This document shows, one piece after another, positions 17,044 through 25,361 of a DNA stretch of 64,000 nucleotides (the first letter of the stretch is position 1; each line of letters starts with the position of its first letter). A program made the position numbers and the translations under genes. The notes below the pieces were generated by a model. It was not told the DNA's origin. It saw only the letters and a program-made list of their open reading frames with translations, and did not search any database. The stretch covers positions 3,844,001 to 3,908,000 of the forward strand of contig NZ_OZ061315.1 in the NCBI RefSeq assembly GCF_964063325.1, in the 5' to 3' direction. Source of the DNA: Hafnia alvei (lineage in GTDB: Bacteria; Pseudomonadota; Gammaproteobacteria; Enterobacterales; Enterobacteriaceae).

Positions 17044-18441
17044 ATGAGTGATCAGCAGCATCGCGCTCAGCCTCACGGTGACCAACTGAAAAGGGGATTG
17101 AAAAATCGCCATATTCAGCTGATTGCTCTGGGTGGTGCCATCGGCACCGGACTATTTTTAGGTATCGCACAAACCATCAAAATGGCGGGCCCGTCTGTTA
17201 TTTTGGGCTACGCGATTGGTGGTTTTATTGCGTTCTTAATAATGCGTCAATTGGGTGAAATGGTGGTTGAGGAGCCTGTAGCAGGGTCTTTTAGCCACTT
17301 TGCCTTTAAATACTGGGGGAACTTTGCAGGTTTTGCCTCAGGCTGGAACTACTGGGTTCTGTATGTGCTTGTGGCGATGGCAGAACTCACCGCCGTCGGT
17401 ATTTATGTGCAGTACTGGTTCCCTGATATCCCTACATGGGTTTCTGCGGCCGTCTTCTTCCTAGCGATTAACGCCATTAACCTTGCGAACGTCAAAGTCT
17501 ATGGTGAAATGGAATTCTGGTTTGCCATTATCAAAGTCGTCGCCATTATCGGCATGATTGTGTTCGGCGCATGGCTCTTACTGAGCGGACACGCAGGGCC
17601 AGAAGCCAGCGTAACAAATCTGTGGGAGCAAGGTGGATTCTTCCCTAACGGCACGATGGGTCTGGTGATGGCGATGGCCGTTATCATGTTCTCGTTTGGT
17701 GGGTTAGAACTGGTTGGCATTACCGCAGCCGAAGCTGATAATCCAGAGAAAAGCATTCCTAAAGCCACGAATCAGGTTATTTACCGCATCCTGCTTTTCT
17801 ATATTGGCTCCCTGTCTATCCTGCTGTCACTTTATCCGTGGGGCAAAGTGGTGGAAGGCGGCAGTCCATTCGTGATGATTTTCCACGAGTTAGACAGCAA
17901 CGTTGTTGCTACCATCCTGAATATCGTGGTTTTGACCGCTGCGCTATCGGTTTATAACAGCTGCGTGTACTGCAACAGCCGCATGCTGTTTGGCTTAGCT
18001 AAACAGGGCAACGGGCCGAAAGCGTTACTGAAAGTCGATGGCCGCGGTGTGCCCGTGGTAGCGATTGGGCTCTCAGCTGCCGCCACTCTGCTGTGCGTGC
18101 TGATTAACTACGTCATGCCGGGGAAAGCCTTTGAACTACTGATGGCGCTGGTGGTTTCAGCTCTGGTGATCAACTGGGCGATGATTAGCTTGGCGCACCT
18201 GCGTTTCCGTGCGGCTAAAAATCGTGAAGGCGTAGTACCTAAGTTTCAGGCGTTCTGGTATCCGTTCGGCAACTACCTGTGCTTAGCATTCCTGTGCGGG
18301 ATCTTAGTCATCATGTACTTCACACCGGGCATTCAGATTTCAGTGCTGCTGATACCGGTATGGTTGATCATTCTCGGTATTGGCTACGCAATTAAACAAA
18401 GGAATCAACGGATTAAAGGTCAAATGACTCACAATACCTAA
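17044..18441 (+). CDS. aroP: Aromatic amino acid permease AroP
   Basis: Inner-membrane proton-driven importer of phenylalanine, tyrosine and tryptophan, in the amino acid-polyamine-organocation (APC) superfamily. 465 residues with about twelve hydrophobic segments; the family signature GGAIGTGLFLGIAQTIKMAGPS follows the cytosolic LKRGLKNRHIQLIAL. The mid-protein signature SFGGLELVGITAAEADNP is the usual AAT-family one. I use ATG 17044 (MSDQQHRAQ), nine bases after AGAGG; the upstream ATG at 17035 directly abuts that ribosome-binding site and cannot use it. It is divergent from pdhR as in E. coli. Confidence 0.93.
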   Translation: MSDQQHRAQPHGDQLKRGLKNRHIQLIALGGAIGTGLFLGIAQTIKMAGPSVILGYAIGGFIAFLIMRQLGEMVVEEPVAGSFSHFAFKYWGNFAGFASGWNYWVLYVLVAMAELTAVGIYVQYWFPDIPTWVSAAVFFLAINAINLANVKVYGEMEFWFAIIKVVAIIGMIVFGAWLLLSGHAGPEASVTNLWEQGGFFPNGTMGLVMAMAVIMFSFGGLELVGITAAEADNPEKSIPKATNQVIYRILLFYIGSLSILLSLYPWGKVVEGGSPFVMIFHELDSNVVATILNIVVLTAALSVYNSCVYCNSRMLFGLAKQGNGPKALLKVDGRGVPVVAIGLSAAATLLCVLINYVMPGKAFELLMALVVSALVINWAMISLAHLRFRAAKNREGVVPKFQAFWYPFGNYLCLAFLCGILVIMYFTPGIQISVLLIPVWLIILGIGYAIKQRNQRIKGQMTHNT

Positions 18442-19008
18442 CAAACCACACCCCGGTCCATTGGTGCAAATCAGTGAACCGGGGAATATATCCGCAGATT
18501 GGCCATATTAAGTATTTACCGAATATTCACCTCAGCTGTTTGCTCTATTGTCATGCGACCTGTGGCGACCCATAAGAGCACAAAACAAACGCCCTCCTTA
18601 TCTTAGTCATCCACTGACTTTAAATTCAGCGATAATATTCTTGCCTCTTAAATAGAAGCTATTCCATCGACATTATGCAAAGCGCTTCGTGCATCCAATA
18701 ATATAGTTTAATTAATATCAATTCAGTTAAAAATACACACCAATAATAATTCACACCGTCCTAATCAGTAACTCCGCAACAACGCCATGAGATCTCACAC
18801 ACAATAAATAATTATCTCAATATAAGTGTGAAATATCGCAATTGAGAAAACATCCGACAACAAACAAGATAAAACCCAAGACAACAAATAGACATGAAAT
18901 CAAGAAATACTTCCGAGAATATAAATATAAAAGTTGAATGATTAAATATCTCGCTGAAAGGGTATTTAGTTATCAACACATTTCCACTCATCACATGGAA
19001 CGTTAATC
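18442..19008. other. Upstream region of the porin-symporter-GH43 operon
   Basis: A 567-base AT-rich stretch after aroP. It holds a GC-rich inverted repeat just after aroP (CCCCGGT...ACCGGGG, 18450-18484, no T run) and a LacI-type palindrome at 18675. I see no supported gene. Confidence 0.5.
18675..18694. promoter_or_regulatory. Possible LacI-family operator upstream of the sugar operon
   Basis: ATGCAAAGCGCTTCGTGCAT contains the perfect core AAGCGCTT with the central CG typical of LacI/GalR operators and partly matching outer arms (ATGCA/TGCAT). It lies about 315 bases before the porin start. No LacI-family gene is in the window, so the assignment is an inference from the motif only. Confidence 0.35.
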
Positions 19009-20430
19009 ATGATAAAAGTGAACCCACTGGCATTAATTATAGGTCTAGCTCTTTTCGGCTCTACATCCACCTTTGCCTCTACAGATAGCAGTATTGAAGC
19101 TCGGCTCAATGCATTAGAAAAACGGCTTCAGCAGGCCGAGCAACGCGCCACTCAGGCGGAAAACCGTGCAGAAGCGGCAGAACTGAAAGTACAAAAATTA
19201 GAAACCCGCACCGTCAATACTGAACAACAAACAGTTCAAGTAGCGAAGCGCACCGATACGCTGGAAACCAAAACCAACAATACGAGCGAATTAAAACTTA
19301 ACCATTTTGTTGATAGCCTAAAAATCTATGGTGATGTCGAATTTAACTTGGATGCAGCGAGCAATAGCGGAAAATTAACATCACTTAAAAGCAGCGATAA
19401 TAAAGATTGGAAAGCGAGTAATAATGAACGCTGGGATGTTAATGGACGTGTGCTATTAGGCGTTGATGGATATAAGAACGGCACGGCTGGTAACTATTCA
19501 GGGTTCAGCATACAGCCACTGGCCGATTTGGCTGGAAAAATGAATCTCGATGATGCAACCTTCTTCTTTGGCAACGAAAATAACTGGCAAGCTAAGATTG
19601 GTCGTTTCGAAGCTTACGATATGTTCCCTCTCAACCAAGACACCTTTATTGAATACTCAGGAAATACCGCTAACGACCTTTACTCAAATGGCTACGGATA
19701 TATCTATATGATGAAAGAGGGGCGAGGCCGCAGCAATACGGGCGGCAATGTCATGCTTAGCAAAAATATCGATCATTGGTATTTCGAACTTAACAATCTG
19801 ATAGAGAACGGCACTTCGCTATTTGATGATGGCAACTATCATGGCACTCATCTCACCAATGATAAAAACGTCGTTTATATGCGCCCGGTTATTGCTTGGA
19901 AGGACCGCGATTTTTCAGCCGCCGTCGCAATGGAAACCAACGTGGTTAATAACGCCTACGGCTACACGGATAGCCAAGGCCGTTTTGTCGATCAATCCAA
20001 GCGAAACGGTTATGGTTTTAGCATGACGTGGAACGGGTTGGCTAACGATCCTGAAAATGGCGTAGTGACTAACGTGAATACGGCCTACCTCGATGCATCA
20101 AATGAAACCGACTTTACGGCGGGAGTCAACGTTCTGTGGCATCGTTTCGAACTTGGTTATATCTACGCTCATAACAATATTAAAGAGTTTAATACCGACA
20201 ATATAAACGTTAATTTTGATTCAAATGACTCTCTCGACGGGCCAGGGAAATACAATATCCACACTATTCATGCGTCGTATCAAATCCCTAACATAATGAA
20301 TATGCCTAACTTTAATATCTTCATAGGCACTTATTATTCATTGCTAGATGCGAATACTAATAGCAAAGTTGCTAATCATTACAATGATGACCGCTATGGC
20401 GTAAGAGCTAGATTCAAATACTACTTCTAA
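19009..20430 (+). CDS. Carbohydrate-specific outer-membrane porin (ScrY/RafY type)
   Basis: A 473-residue outer-membrane protein. Signal peptide to about residue 23 (ending STSTFA), then a periplasmic coiled coil (about 28-90, with ARLNALEKRLQQAEQRA and several heptads), as in the sucrose porin ScrY. The rest is rich in alternating aromatic and polar residues typical of a beta-barrel and ends in KYYF, the C-terminal phenylalanine used by the BAM complex. The barrel sequence (for example KIGRFEAYDMFPLNQDTF) looks closer to the RafY raffinose porin group than to ScrY. First gene of an operon with a GPH symporter and a GH43 glycosidase, so it probably admits plant oligosaccharides. Confidence 0.8.
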   Translation: MIKVNPLALIIGLALFGSTSTFASTDSSIEARLNALEKRLQQAEQRATQAENRAEAAELKVQKLETRTVNTEQQTVQVAKRTDTLETKTNNTSELKLNHFVDSLKIYGDVEFNLDAASNSGKLTSLKSSDNKDWKASNNERWDVNGRVLLGVDGYKNGTAGNYSGFSIQPLADLAGKMNLDDATFFFGNENNWQAKIGRFEAYDMFPLNQDTFIEYSGNTANDLYSNGYGYIYMMKEGRGRSNTGGNVMLSKNIDHWYFELNNLIENGTSLFDDGNYHGTHLTNDKNVVYMRPVIAWKDRDFSAAVAMETNVVNNAYGYTDSQGRFVDQSKRNGYGFSMTWNGLANDPENGVVTNVNTAYLDASNETDFTAGVNVLWHRFELGYIYAHNNIKEFNTDNINVNFDSNDSLDGPGKYNIHTIHASYQIPNIMNMPNFNIFIGTYYSLLDANTNSKVANHYNDDRYGVRARFKYYF

Positions 20431-20639
20431 CGATTTCATCCCCTCGGCCCCGATCATTGTTTATCCTCACCGTACATGGATACTCAATGATCAGGGCAAA
20501 TTGCCACATTGCTCACAACTCTAGCCCAATAGCACATTTATCCATCTCGCCAGCTAAACCTTTACCCATAGAATCAAGGTTTACGAGCACATAATCCTCA
20601 TCAAGATAGCTAAATAATTTCTATGTGAGGATGTTAGCC

Positions 20640-22043
20640 ATGAATGAAAACAAGCTTTCGGTAAAAGAAAAGATCGGGTACGGAATGGGAGATGCTGGTT
20701 GCAATATGATCGGCGGCGCCATCATGATGTTCCTGAGCTATTTCTACACCGATATCTTTGGTTTAGCCCCCGCATTAGTTGGCGTGTTGCTCCTTTCGGT
20801 GCGCGTTCTGGATGCCGTTACCGACCCGATTATGGGTGCCATTGCCGACCGCACTCAGACACGCTGGGGGCGTTTTCGTCCTTATCTGCTCTGGGTATCA
20901 TTCCCTTACGTCATTTTCAGCGTATTGATGTTTACCACGCCAGAATGGACCTATAATAGCAAAGTTATCTATGCATTCGTAACCTACTTCTTGATGTCGC
21001 TGACCTACACCGCCATCAATATTCCTTATTGCTCGCTAGGTGGTGTTATCACCGCCGATCCCAAAGAGCGCGTTTCCTGCCAGTCTTACCGTTTCATCAT
21101 GGTTGGGATCGCCACCTTGATTTTATCCTCTACCCTTCTACCGATGGCAGATTGGTTTGGCGGCGAAGACAAAGCGAAAGGCTATCAAATGGCGATGGGC
21201 GTGCTGGCGCTGATTGGCTTATTTATGTTTCTGTTCTGCTTTGCCACCGTTCGCGAGCGCATTAAACCCGCCGTTCCGAGCAATGATGCGCTGAAGCAGG
21301 ATTTACGCGACGTATGGAAGAACGATCAGTGGGTACGCATTCTGCTGCTCACGTTCTGCAACGTCTGCCCAGGCTTTATTCGTATGGCAGCCACCATGTA
21401 TTACGTGGTGTGGGTGATGGAAAAAAGCACGCATTTCGCCACCCTGTTTATCAGCTTAGGCGTGATTGGCATGATGTTCGGCAGCGCGCTGGCGAAACCG
21501 TTAACCGATCGCTACTGCAAACTTAAGGTCTTCTTCTGGACCAATATTGTGCTCGCAATTTTCTCCTGTGGCTTCTATTGGGTAAACCCACACGCGACCA
21601 CTTTAGTTCTGGTGCTCTATTTCTTGCTCAATATTCTACATCAGCTCCCTTCCCCACTGCACTGGTCGCTGATGGCCGACGTTGACGACTACGGTGAATG
21701 GAAAACGGGGAAACGCAGCACCGGAATTAGCTTCTCAGGCAACCTGTTTTTCCTCAAAGTGGGCTTAGCCGTGGCGGGCGCAATGGTAGGGTTCTTGCTT
21801 TCAGCCTACGGCTACGACGCCGGTGCGGCACGCCAGAGCGACACCGCTGTGGGCGGTATTATTCTGCTTTTCACCATCATCCCAGGAATTGGCTATTTGA
21901 TTACCGCAGGCGTTGTACGCCTATTGAAAGTTGACCGCACCATGATGATTCAAATTCAGAGCGATCTGGCTAAACGCCGCGAAAACTATCAAGAGCTCAA
22001 TGCGCTAATCGATGCCAAGCAGGCGAAGCCACATACTGTTTAA
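20640..22043 (+). CDS. GPH-family sugar:cation symporter (YicJ/XynP-like)
   Basis: Inner-membrane transporter of the glycoside-pentoside-hexuronide family; 467 residues, about twelve hydrophobic segments. Family landmarks are KIGYGMGDAGCN near the N-terminus, the DAVTDPIMGAIADRTQTRWGRFRPY loop between TM2 and TM3, and ADVDDYGEWKTGKRSTG in the second half. The closest kinds I recognise are YicJ and XynP, which carry xylosides or similar. The start is ATG 20640 with GAGG nine bases upstream; GTG and ATG codons further upstream overlap that site. It lies 209 bases after the porin and 25 before the glycosidase, so it should bring in the glycosidase's substrate. Confidence 0.87.
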   Translation: MNENKLSVKEKIGYGMGDAGCNMIGGAIMMFLSYFYTDIFGLAPALVGVLLLSVRVLDAVTDPIMGAIADRTQTRWGRFRPYLLWVSFPYVIFSVLMFTTPEWTYNSKVIYAFVTYFLMSLTYTAINIPYCSLGGVITADPKERVSCQSYRFIMVGIATLILSSTLLPMADWFGGEDKAKGYQMAMGVLALIGLFMFLFCFATVRERIKPAVPSNDALKQDLRDVWKNDQWVRILLLTFCNVCPGFIRMAATMYYVVWVMEKSTHFATLFISLGVIGMMFGSALAKPLTDRYCKLKVFFWTNIVLAIFSCGFYWVNPHATTLVLVLYFLLNILHQLPSPLHWSLMADVDDYGEWKTGKRSTGISFSGNLFFLKVGLAVAGAMVGFLLSAYGYDAGAARQSDTAVGGIILLFTIIPGIGYLITAGVVRLLKVDRTMMIQIQSDLAKRRENYQELNALIDAKQAKPHTV

Positions 22044-22068
22044 TCCATGAGATATCAGGGAGCTATAA

Positions 22069-23019
22069 ATGACCGTTTTTCCTAACCCGCTGATTGAACA
22101 GCGCGCCGATCCCTATATTCATTTGCATCAGGATGGTTGGTATTACTTTATCGCTTCGGTGCCCGAATACGATCGTTTGGAACTACGCCGTGCCCAAACG
22201 CTAGAGCAACTGGCCAACGCAAAACCCGTGACTGTTTGGCACAAGCCAGAAAATGGTCCAATGAGCCACCTGATTTGGGCCCCAGAGCTGCATTTCTTCA
22301 ATGGACAATGGGTGATTTATTTTGCTGCCGCGCATTCACCGGAGATTAAAGAAGGGCTATTCCAGCACCGTATGTTCGCCCTGACCTGCAACGACGCCGA
22401 TCCGCTAAGCGGAAACTGGGTTGAGCGAGGCAGAATCATCACGCCGCTGGATACGTTTTCACTCGACGCCACCAGTTTTGAATACCAAGGTAAACGCTAC
22501 TACCTTTGGGCGCAGAAAGATCCTGAGATTTATGGCAACTCTAATCTTTATCTCGCTGAACTTGAAAACGCATGGATGATAAAAGGCCAGCCGGTGATGC
22601 TGAGCAAGCCAGAGCTGGAATGGGAGACGAGAGGTTTTTGGGTCAACGAGGGACCTGCGGTCATTCACCATGGCGGAAGAATTTTTATCACTTATTCCGC
22701 CAGCGCCACCGATGAAAACTACTGTATGGGGATGCTATGGGCGAAGGACGGCGTTGATATTCTAGATGCCGCTCAATGGCATAAAGCGCAAAAGCCCGTA
22801 TTTGGCACCGCACGCCATAACCGCCAATTTGGCCCAGGACATAACAGTTTTACTCAAACCCAAGAGGGCGACAACGTACTGGTCTATCACGCGCGCAACT
22901 ACACTGAAATCGAAGGCGATCCGTTGTATGACCCAAACCGCCATACGCGTATTAAAACCTTCGAGTGGGATGAACAAGGGATGCCGGTGTTTGGGGAGCC
23001 GTTGGGGGATAATAGGTAG
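22069..23019 (+). CDS. Glycoside hydrolase family 43 (probable alpha-L-arabinofuranosidase)
   Basis: A 316-residue five-bladed propeller enzyme without a signal peptide, hence cytosolic. The GH43 catalytic triad is visible: Asp14 in RADPY (general base), Asp133 in LDATSF (pKa modulator) and Glu194 in NEGP (general acid). His258 in GPGHNSF is the conserved axial histidine. The overall pattern resembles the exo-arabinofuranosidases of GH43 (arabino-oligosaccharide-cleaving); beta-xylosidase activity cannot be excluded. Third gene of the porin-symporter-hydrolase operon, 25 bases after the symporter. Together they would take up and split short arabinosyl or xylosyl oligomers; no extracellular depolymerase or local regulator is present. 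Confidence 0.82.
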   Translation: MTVFPNPLIEQRADPYIHLHQDGWYYFIASVPEYDRLELRRAQTLEQLANAKPVTVWHKPENGPMSHLIWAPELHFFNGQWVIYFAAAHSPEIKEGLFQHRMFALTCNDADPLSGNWVERGRIITPLDTFSLDATSFEYQGKRYYLWAQKDPEIYGNSNLYLAELENAWMIKGQPVMLSKPELEWETRGFWVNEGPAVIHHGGRIFITYSASATDENYCMGMLWAKDGVDILDAAQWHKAQKPVFGTARHNRQFGPGHNSFTQTQEGDNVLVYHARNYTEIEGDPLYDPNRHTRIKTFEWDEQGMPVFGEPLGDNR

Positions 23020-23154
23020 GGAGGCATCAGGGGGGCGATTCAACTTATGGGGTAAGGTTTCGTCTGCCGGTACTGTATGTGTATACGTTAGAACTGTGAA
23101 GTTTTCGTACGCCGAATACACCGAGTTTCACATAGACATTGTGCTGGCGTCCGA

Positions 23155-23183
23155 GCAAGGCGGCTCAATCGCCGCCGCCTTGC
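23155..23183. repeat. Perfect 10-bp-stem hairpin in the 23-kb element
   Basis: GCAAGGCGGC and GCCGCCTTGC pair perfectly around a nine-base loop. It is followed by a second small hairpin CCCGC/GCGGG and a third TGCCGAC/GTCGGCA in the left half of the element. Confidence 0.8.
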
Positions 23184-23364
23184 ATCCGGGCTTGGCACCG
23201 CTCTCCAGCCCGCTACGCGGGTTCCTTCATTGCGTCATTCCGGCTTTAACGGAACGAACGACAATCGGCATCCATGCCTCCGTCGTTCTTTTGCCGACGT
23301 CCAGTCGGCAAATCCTAGCCTACATTCCTCCATTCAGCTGAAGAACAACGTGCCGGAAAAGGCC

Positions 23365-23433
23365 AAAAGACAAAAGACAAAAGACAAAAGACAAAAGACA
23401 AAAGACAAAAGACAAAAGACAAAAGACAAAAGA
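23365..23433 (+). repeat. Tandem repeat of AAAAGAC (about 9.9 copies)
   Basis: Nine exact copies plus six bases of a 7-bp unit, without interruption, in the middle of the element. Such uninterrupted short repeats change copy number by slippage, so this is a likely variable-number locus. It is followed by a T-rich tract. Confidence 0.95.
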
Positions 23434-23485
23434 TATTTTCTATCTTTTTATTTTCTTTTAATTGTTTAAGTCTTGGTAGGGAGAG

Positions 23486-23511
23486 CCGCCGGTACAAGGA
23501 TGTACCGGCGG
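23486..23511. repeat. Perfect hairpin CCGCCGGTAC/GTACCGGCGG
   Basis: 10-bp perfect GC-rich stem with a six-base loop (AAGGAT) in the right half of the 23-kb element. Confidence 0.85.
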
Positions 23512-23553
23512 AGTTTGGGGCGCCCTGAATGGGCGATACCAAACCGTAGCGGA

Positions 23554-23628
23554 AATGGCGTCTCGGATAAAAGCGCGCGAGTTGAGAGCCCCCGCGCAAC
23601 GGGGCTCTCATCGGACGCCTACGCCATT
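23554..23628. repeat. Nested multi-stem structure in the right half of the element
   Basis: Outer stem AATGGCGT (23554-23561) with ACGCCATT (23621-23628) encloses a perfect 10-bp stem TGAGAGCCCC (23583-23592) / GGGGCTCTCA (23601-23610). An alternative pairing GGCGTC/GACGCC shares bases with the outer stem, so the region could switch between folds. Confidence 0.65.
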
Positions 23629-23717
23629 GGTTTCATGGAAATGCTCATGTTCACTGGCGGACGAAACCTTTCACAATTCTAACATATACAGTACTGGCGC
23701 ACGAAGCCCCACTCCAC

Positions 23718-24572
23718 CTACATCAACGCCCCATAAATCGTCAGCAGCGCCACAACCACCAGCAACACCATGGTGATTTTTCGCGCTAGCGTTACCGCCG
23801 CACGCGGCGTTTTAATCGGATCGAGATGCGGATCGCGCGCTAAGGAGAACTGTGCCAAATTGGTCAGCACTTTATATTGCGACGAATGCACATCACCCAG
23901 TGAAGCGAGCCATGCAGGCAGCGCCCTTTCACCATGGCCTAGCAGCGCATAGGTCACACCGGCTAAACGCACGGGGATCCAATCAAGCCAGTTCAGAACC
24001 AAATCCACACCCGACTGCGCACGTAACAGCGGCGACCCCTGACGTGTTAGCCATGTTTGGTAAGCACGCAGCATGGCATATCCCGCTAATGCAACAGGAC
24101 CATACGGGCCTGCCACCACAAACCAAAACAGCGGCGCAAGATAGAAACGAAAGTTAATCCAAACCAGCGCATTTTGCAGTTCACGCAAACGCACATCAGC
24201 CGTACAATCCGTGGGCAAACCATGAATCAATGCCAGCTCGGTCGCCATCTGATCGGTCGCGTGTTCATCGCCTTTGCGCGCAGCCGCGAGATAAGCACGG
24301 TAGTGTTTACGGATTTCTCCCGCCCCAATGCAAAACAGCGCAATTAGAATCCACAATGCCAATGACAGCACCCCGAAGAACATACCGTGTGCAGCCCACA
24401 AAACGGCAAACACCACCGCCATCCAAACAATCGTCATCAGCAATGTTTTGGGCAACGATGCTCCAGAGCCCATCCGAAATATCGGCTCAAAACGGTGATC
24501 AATTTGCCAATGGTGCCCGAGCTTAAACAGACGCTCCCACGCTAATACCAGTAACAACGAAAACAGAGTCAT
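23718..24572 (-). CDS. ampE: AmpE, inner-membrane protein of the ampDE operon
   Basis: A 284-residue membrane protein with about four hydrophobic segments; MTLFSLLLVLAWERLFKLGHHWQIDHR at the N-terminus is typical. It is the partner of AmpD in beta-lactamase regulation studies and has been proposed to be a membrane sensor; its activity is not established. It lies 20 bases after the ampD stop in the same operon. The structured element at 23058-23706 ends 12 bases beyond its stop codon, so the element is its downstream flank. Confidence 0.95.
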   Translation of the reverse strand: MTLFSLLLVLAWERLFKLGHHWQIDHRFEPIFRMGSGASLPKTLLMTIVWMAVVFAVLWAAHGMFFGVLSLALWILIALFCIGAGEIRKHYRAYLAAARKGDEHATDQMATELALIHGLPTDCTADVRLRELQNALVWINFRFYLAPLFWFVVAGPYGPVALAGYAMLRAYQTWLTRQGSPLLRAQSGVDLVLNWLDWIPVRLAGVTYALLGHGERALPAWLASLGDVHSSQYKVLTNLAQFSLARDPHLDPIKTPRAAVTLARKITMVLLVVVALLTIYGALM

Positions 24573-24592
24573 GCTTCTTAACTCCCTTCTTT

Positions 24593-25150
24593 TTATTTAT
24601 TTTTTATGTAACGACTTAAAATCTGGCGATATTCATCCCAGAAAAACATCGGGCCTGGATCGGTTTTTCGCCCTGGCGCAATATCGCTATGTCCAGTCAC
24701 ACGCTGAGGTGTTATCGGGTATTCATCCATCAGCAATGCGTTAATTTCTGCCAGCTTGCAATATTGTTCAGGCTCAAACGCTTGGGTATCAGTGCCTTCC
24801 AACTCAATGCCAATCGAAAAATCATTGCAGCGTTCGCGCCCCTCAAAACAAGAGACTCCTGCGTGCCATGCTCGGCGATTAAAAGGCACATACTGAATCA
24901 CGGTTCCATCACGGCGTATCAGGCAGTGTGCAGAAACGCGCAAATGTTGAATTTCAGCAAAAAAAGGATGCTCATCGGCACGTAATGTACCGGTAAAAAG
25001 CTGGCTGATATACGGTCCGCCAAACTCGCCCGGCGGTAGGCTAATATTATGCACCACCAGCAATGACGGCGCTTCGCTATCTGGGCGATCGTCAAAATGA
25101 GGCGAAGGCACGCGCTCAACGCCAACAATCCAGCCGTCTTCTAATCGCAT
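24593..25150 (-). CDS. ampD: 1,6-anhydro-MurNAc-L-alanine amidase AmpD
   Basis: Cytosolic zinc amidase of peptidoglycan recycling: cleaves the peptide from 1,6-anhydro-muropeptides and so keeps AmpR-type beta-lactamase genes repressed. 185 residues of the amidase_2 family. The zinc ligands His34 (VVHNIS), His154 (GHSDIAPGRK) and Asp164 are at the E. coli positions, and Glu116 (GIELEG) is present. Loss of this gene gives derepressed AmpC in species with inducible ampC. First gene of ampDE, divergent from nadC, with a short ERIC-derived repeat in the gap. Confidence 0.97.
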   Translation of the reverse strand: MRLEDGWIVGVERVPSPHFDDRPDSEAPSLLVVHNISLPPGEFGGPYISQLFTGTLRADEHPFFAEIQHLRVSAHCLIRRDGTVIQYVPFNRRAWHAGVSCFEGRERCNDFSIGIELEGTDTQAFEPEQYCKLAEINALLMDEYPITPQRVTGHSDIAPGRKTDPGPMFFWDEYRQILSRYIKNK

Positions 25151-25185
25151 TTCTTACTGCTACTCCTGACCGAATGAGTGTTGTC

Positions 25186-25246
25186 TATAGCCAAAGTAAT
25201 TGGAGTTGCAGCCAACGCAGATGCAGCTTCAAGTATGACGGCTATA
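25186..25246. repeat. Internally deleted ERIC element (61 bp)
   Basis: TATAGCCAAAGTAATTGGAG at the left and GCAGCTTCAAGTATGACG plus GCTATA at the right are the two ERIC ends; the central AAGTAAGTGACT core is absent. The ends form TATAGCC inverted repeats. It sits between the divergent ampD and nadC genes, 36 bases from the ampD start and 116 from nadC. Confidence 0.8.
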
Positions 25247-25361
25247 TATGGTACTTATAGCGGCAACAGAGTAGCATGATTATTCTTAATACTTGGACCT
25301 ATATCAACAGTCCATGTTTATGGCCTAAAGGTCATCACCTGCTACTTTCGGAGTTTTTATT

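Larger units (their letters stand above)
23058..23706. other. Non-coding hairpin-rich element bounded by ~50-bp inverted repeats
   Basis: The stretch fills nearly the whole gap between the convergent GH43 and ampE genes. Its ends are imperfect inverted repeats (left 23059-23113, right 23656-23705): read outward-in both give TTCGTnnGCC, TACTGTAT, GTTAGAA, GTGAA and TTTCGTnCGCC, at roughly 80 percent identity with a 6-base indel. Between them are at least five strong hairpins and a 7-bp tandem repeat. No convincing coding frame exists. It looks like a non-autonomous mobile or structured RNA element; I do not recognise it as a named family. Confidence 0.65.

Noticed and set aside
18450..18484. 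CCCCGGT/ACCGGGG inverted repeat after aroP as terminator
   Set aside because: The arms are far apart and there is no T run; left as an unexplained repeat only.
23365..23433. Heptamer array considered as CRISPR
   Set aside because: Units are 7 bp without spacers, so it is a simple tandem repeat.
23230..23469. Lysine-rich open frame across the heptamer array
   Set aside because: The KRQKTKDK repeats are the product of the 7-bp array; no ribosome-binding site and no homologue known to me.
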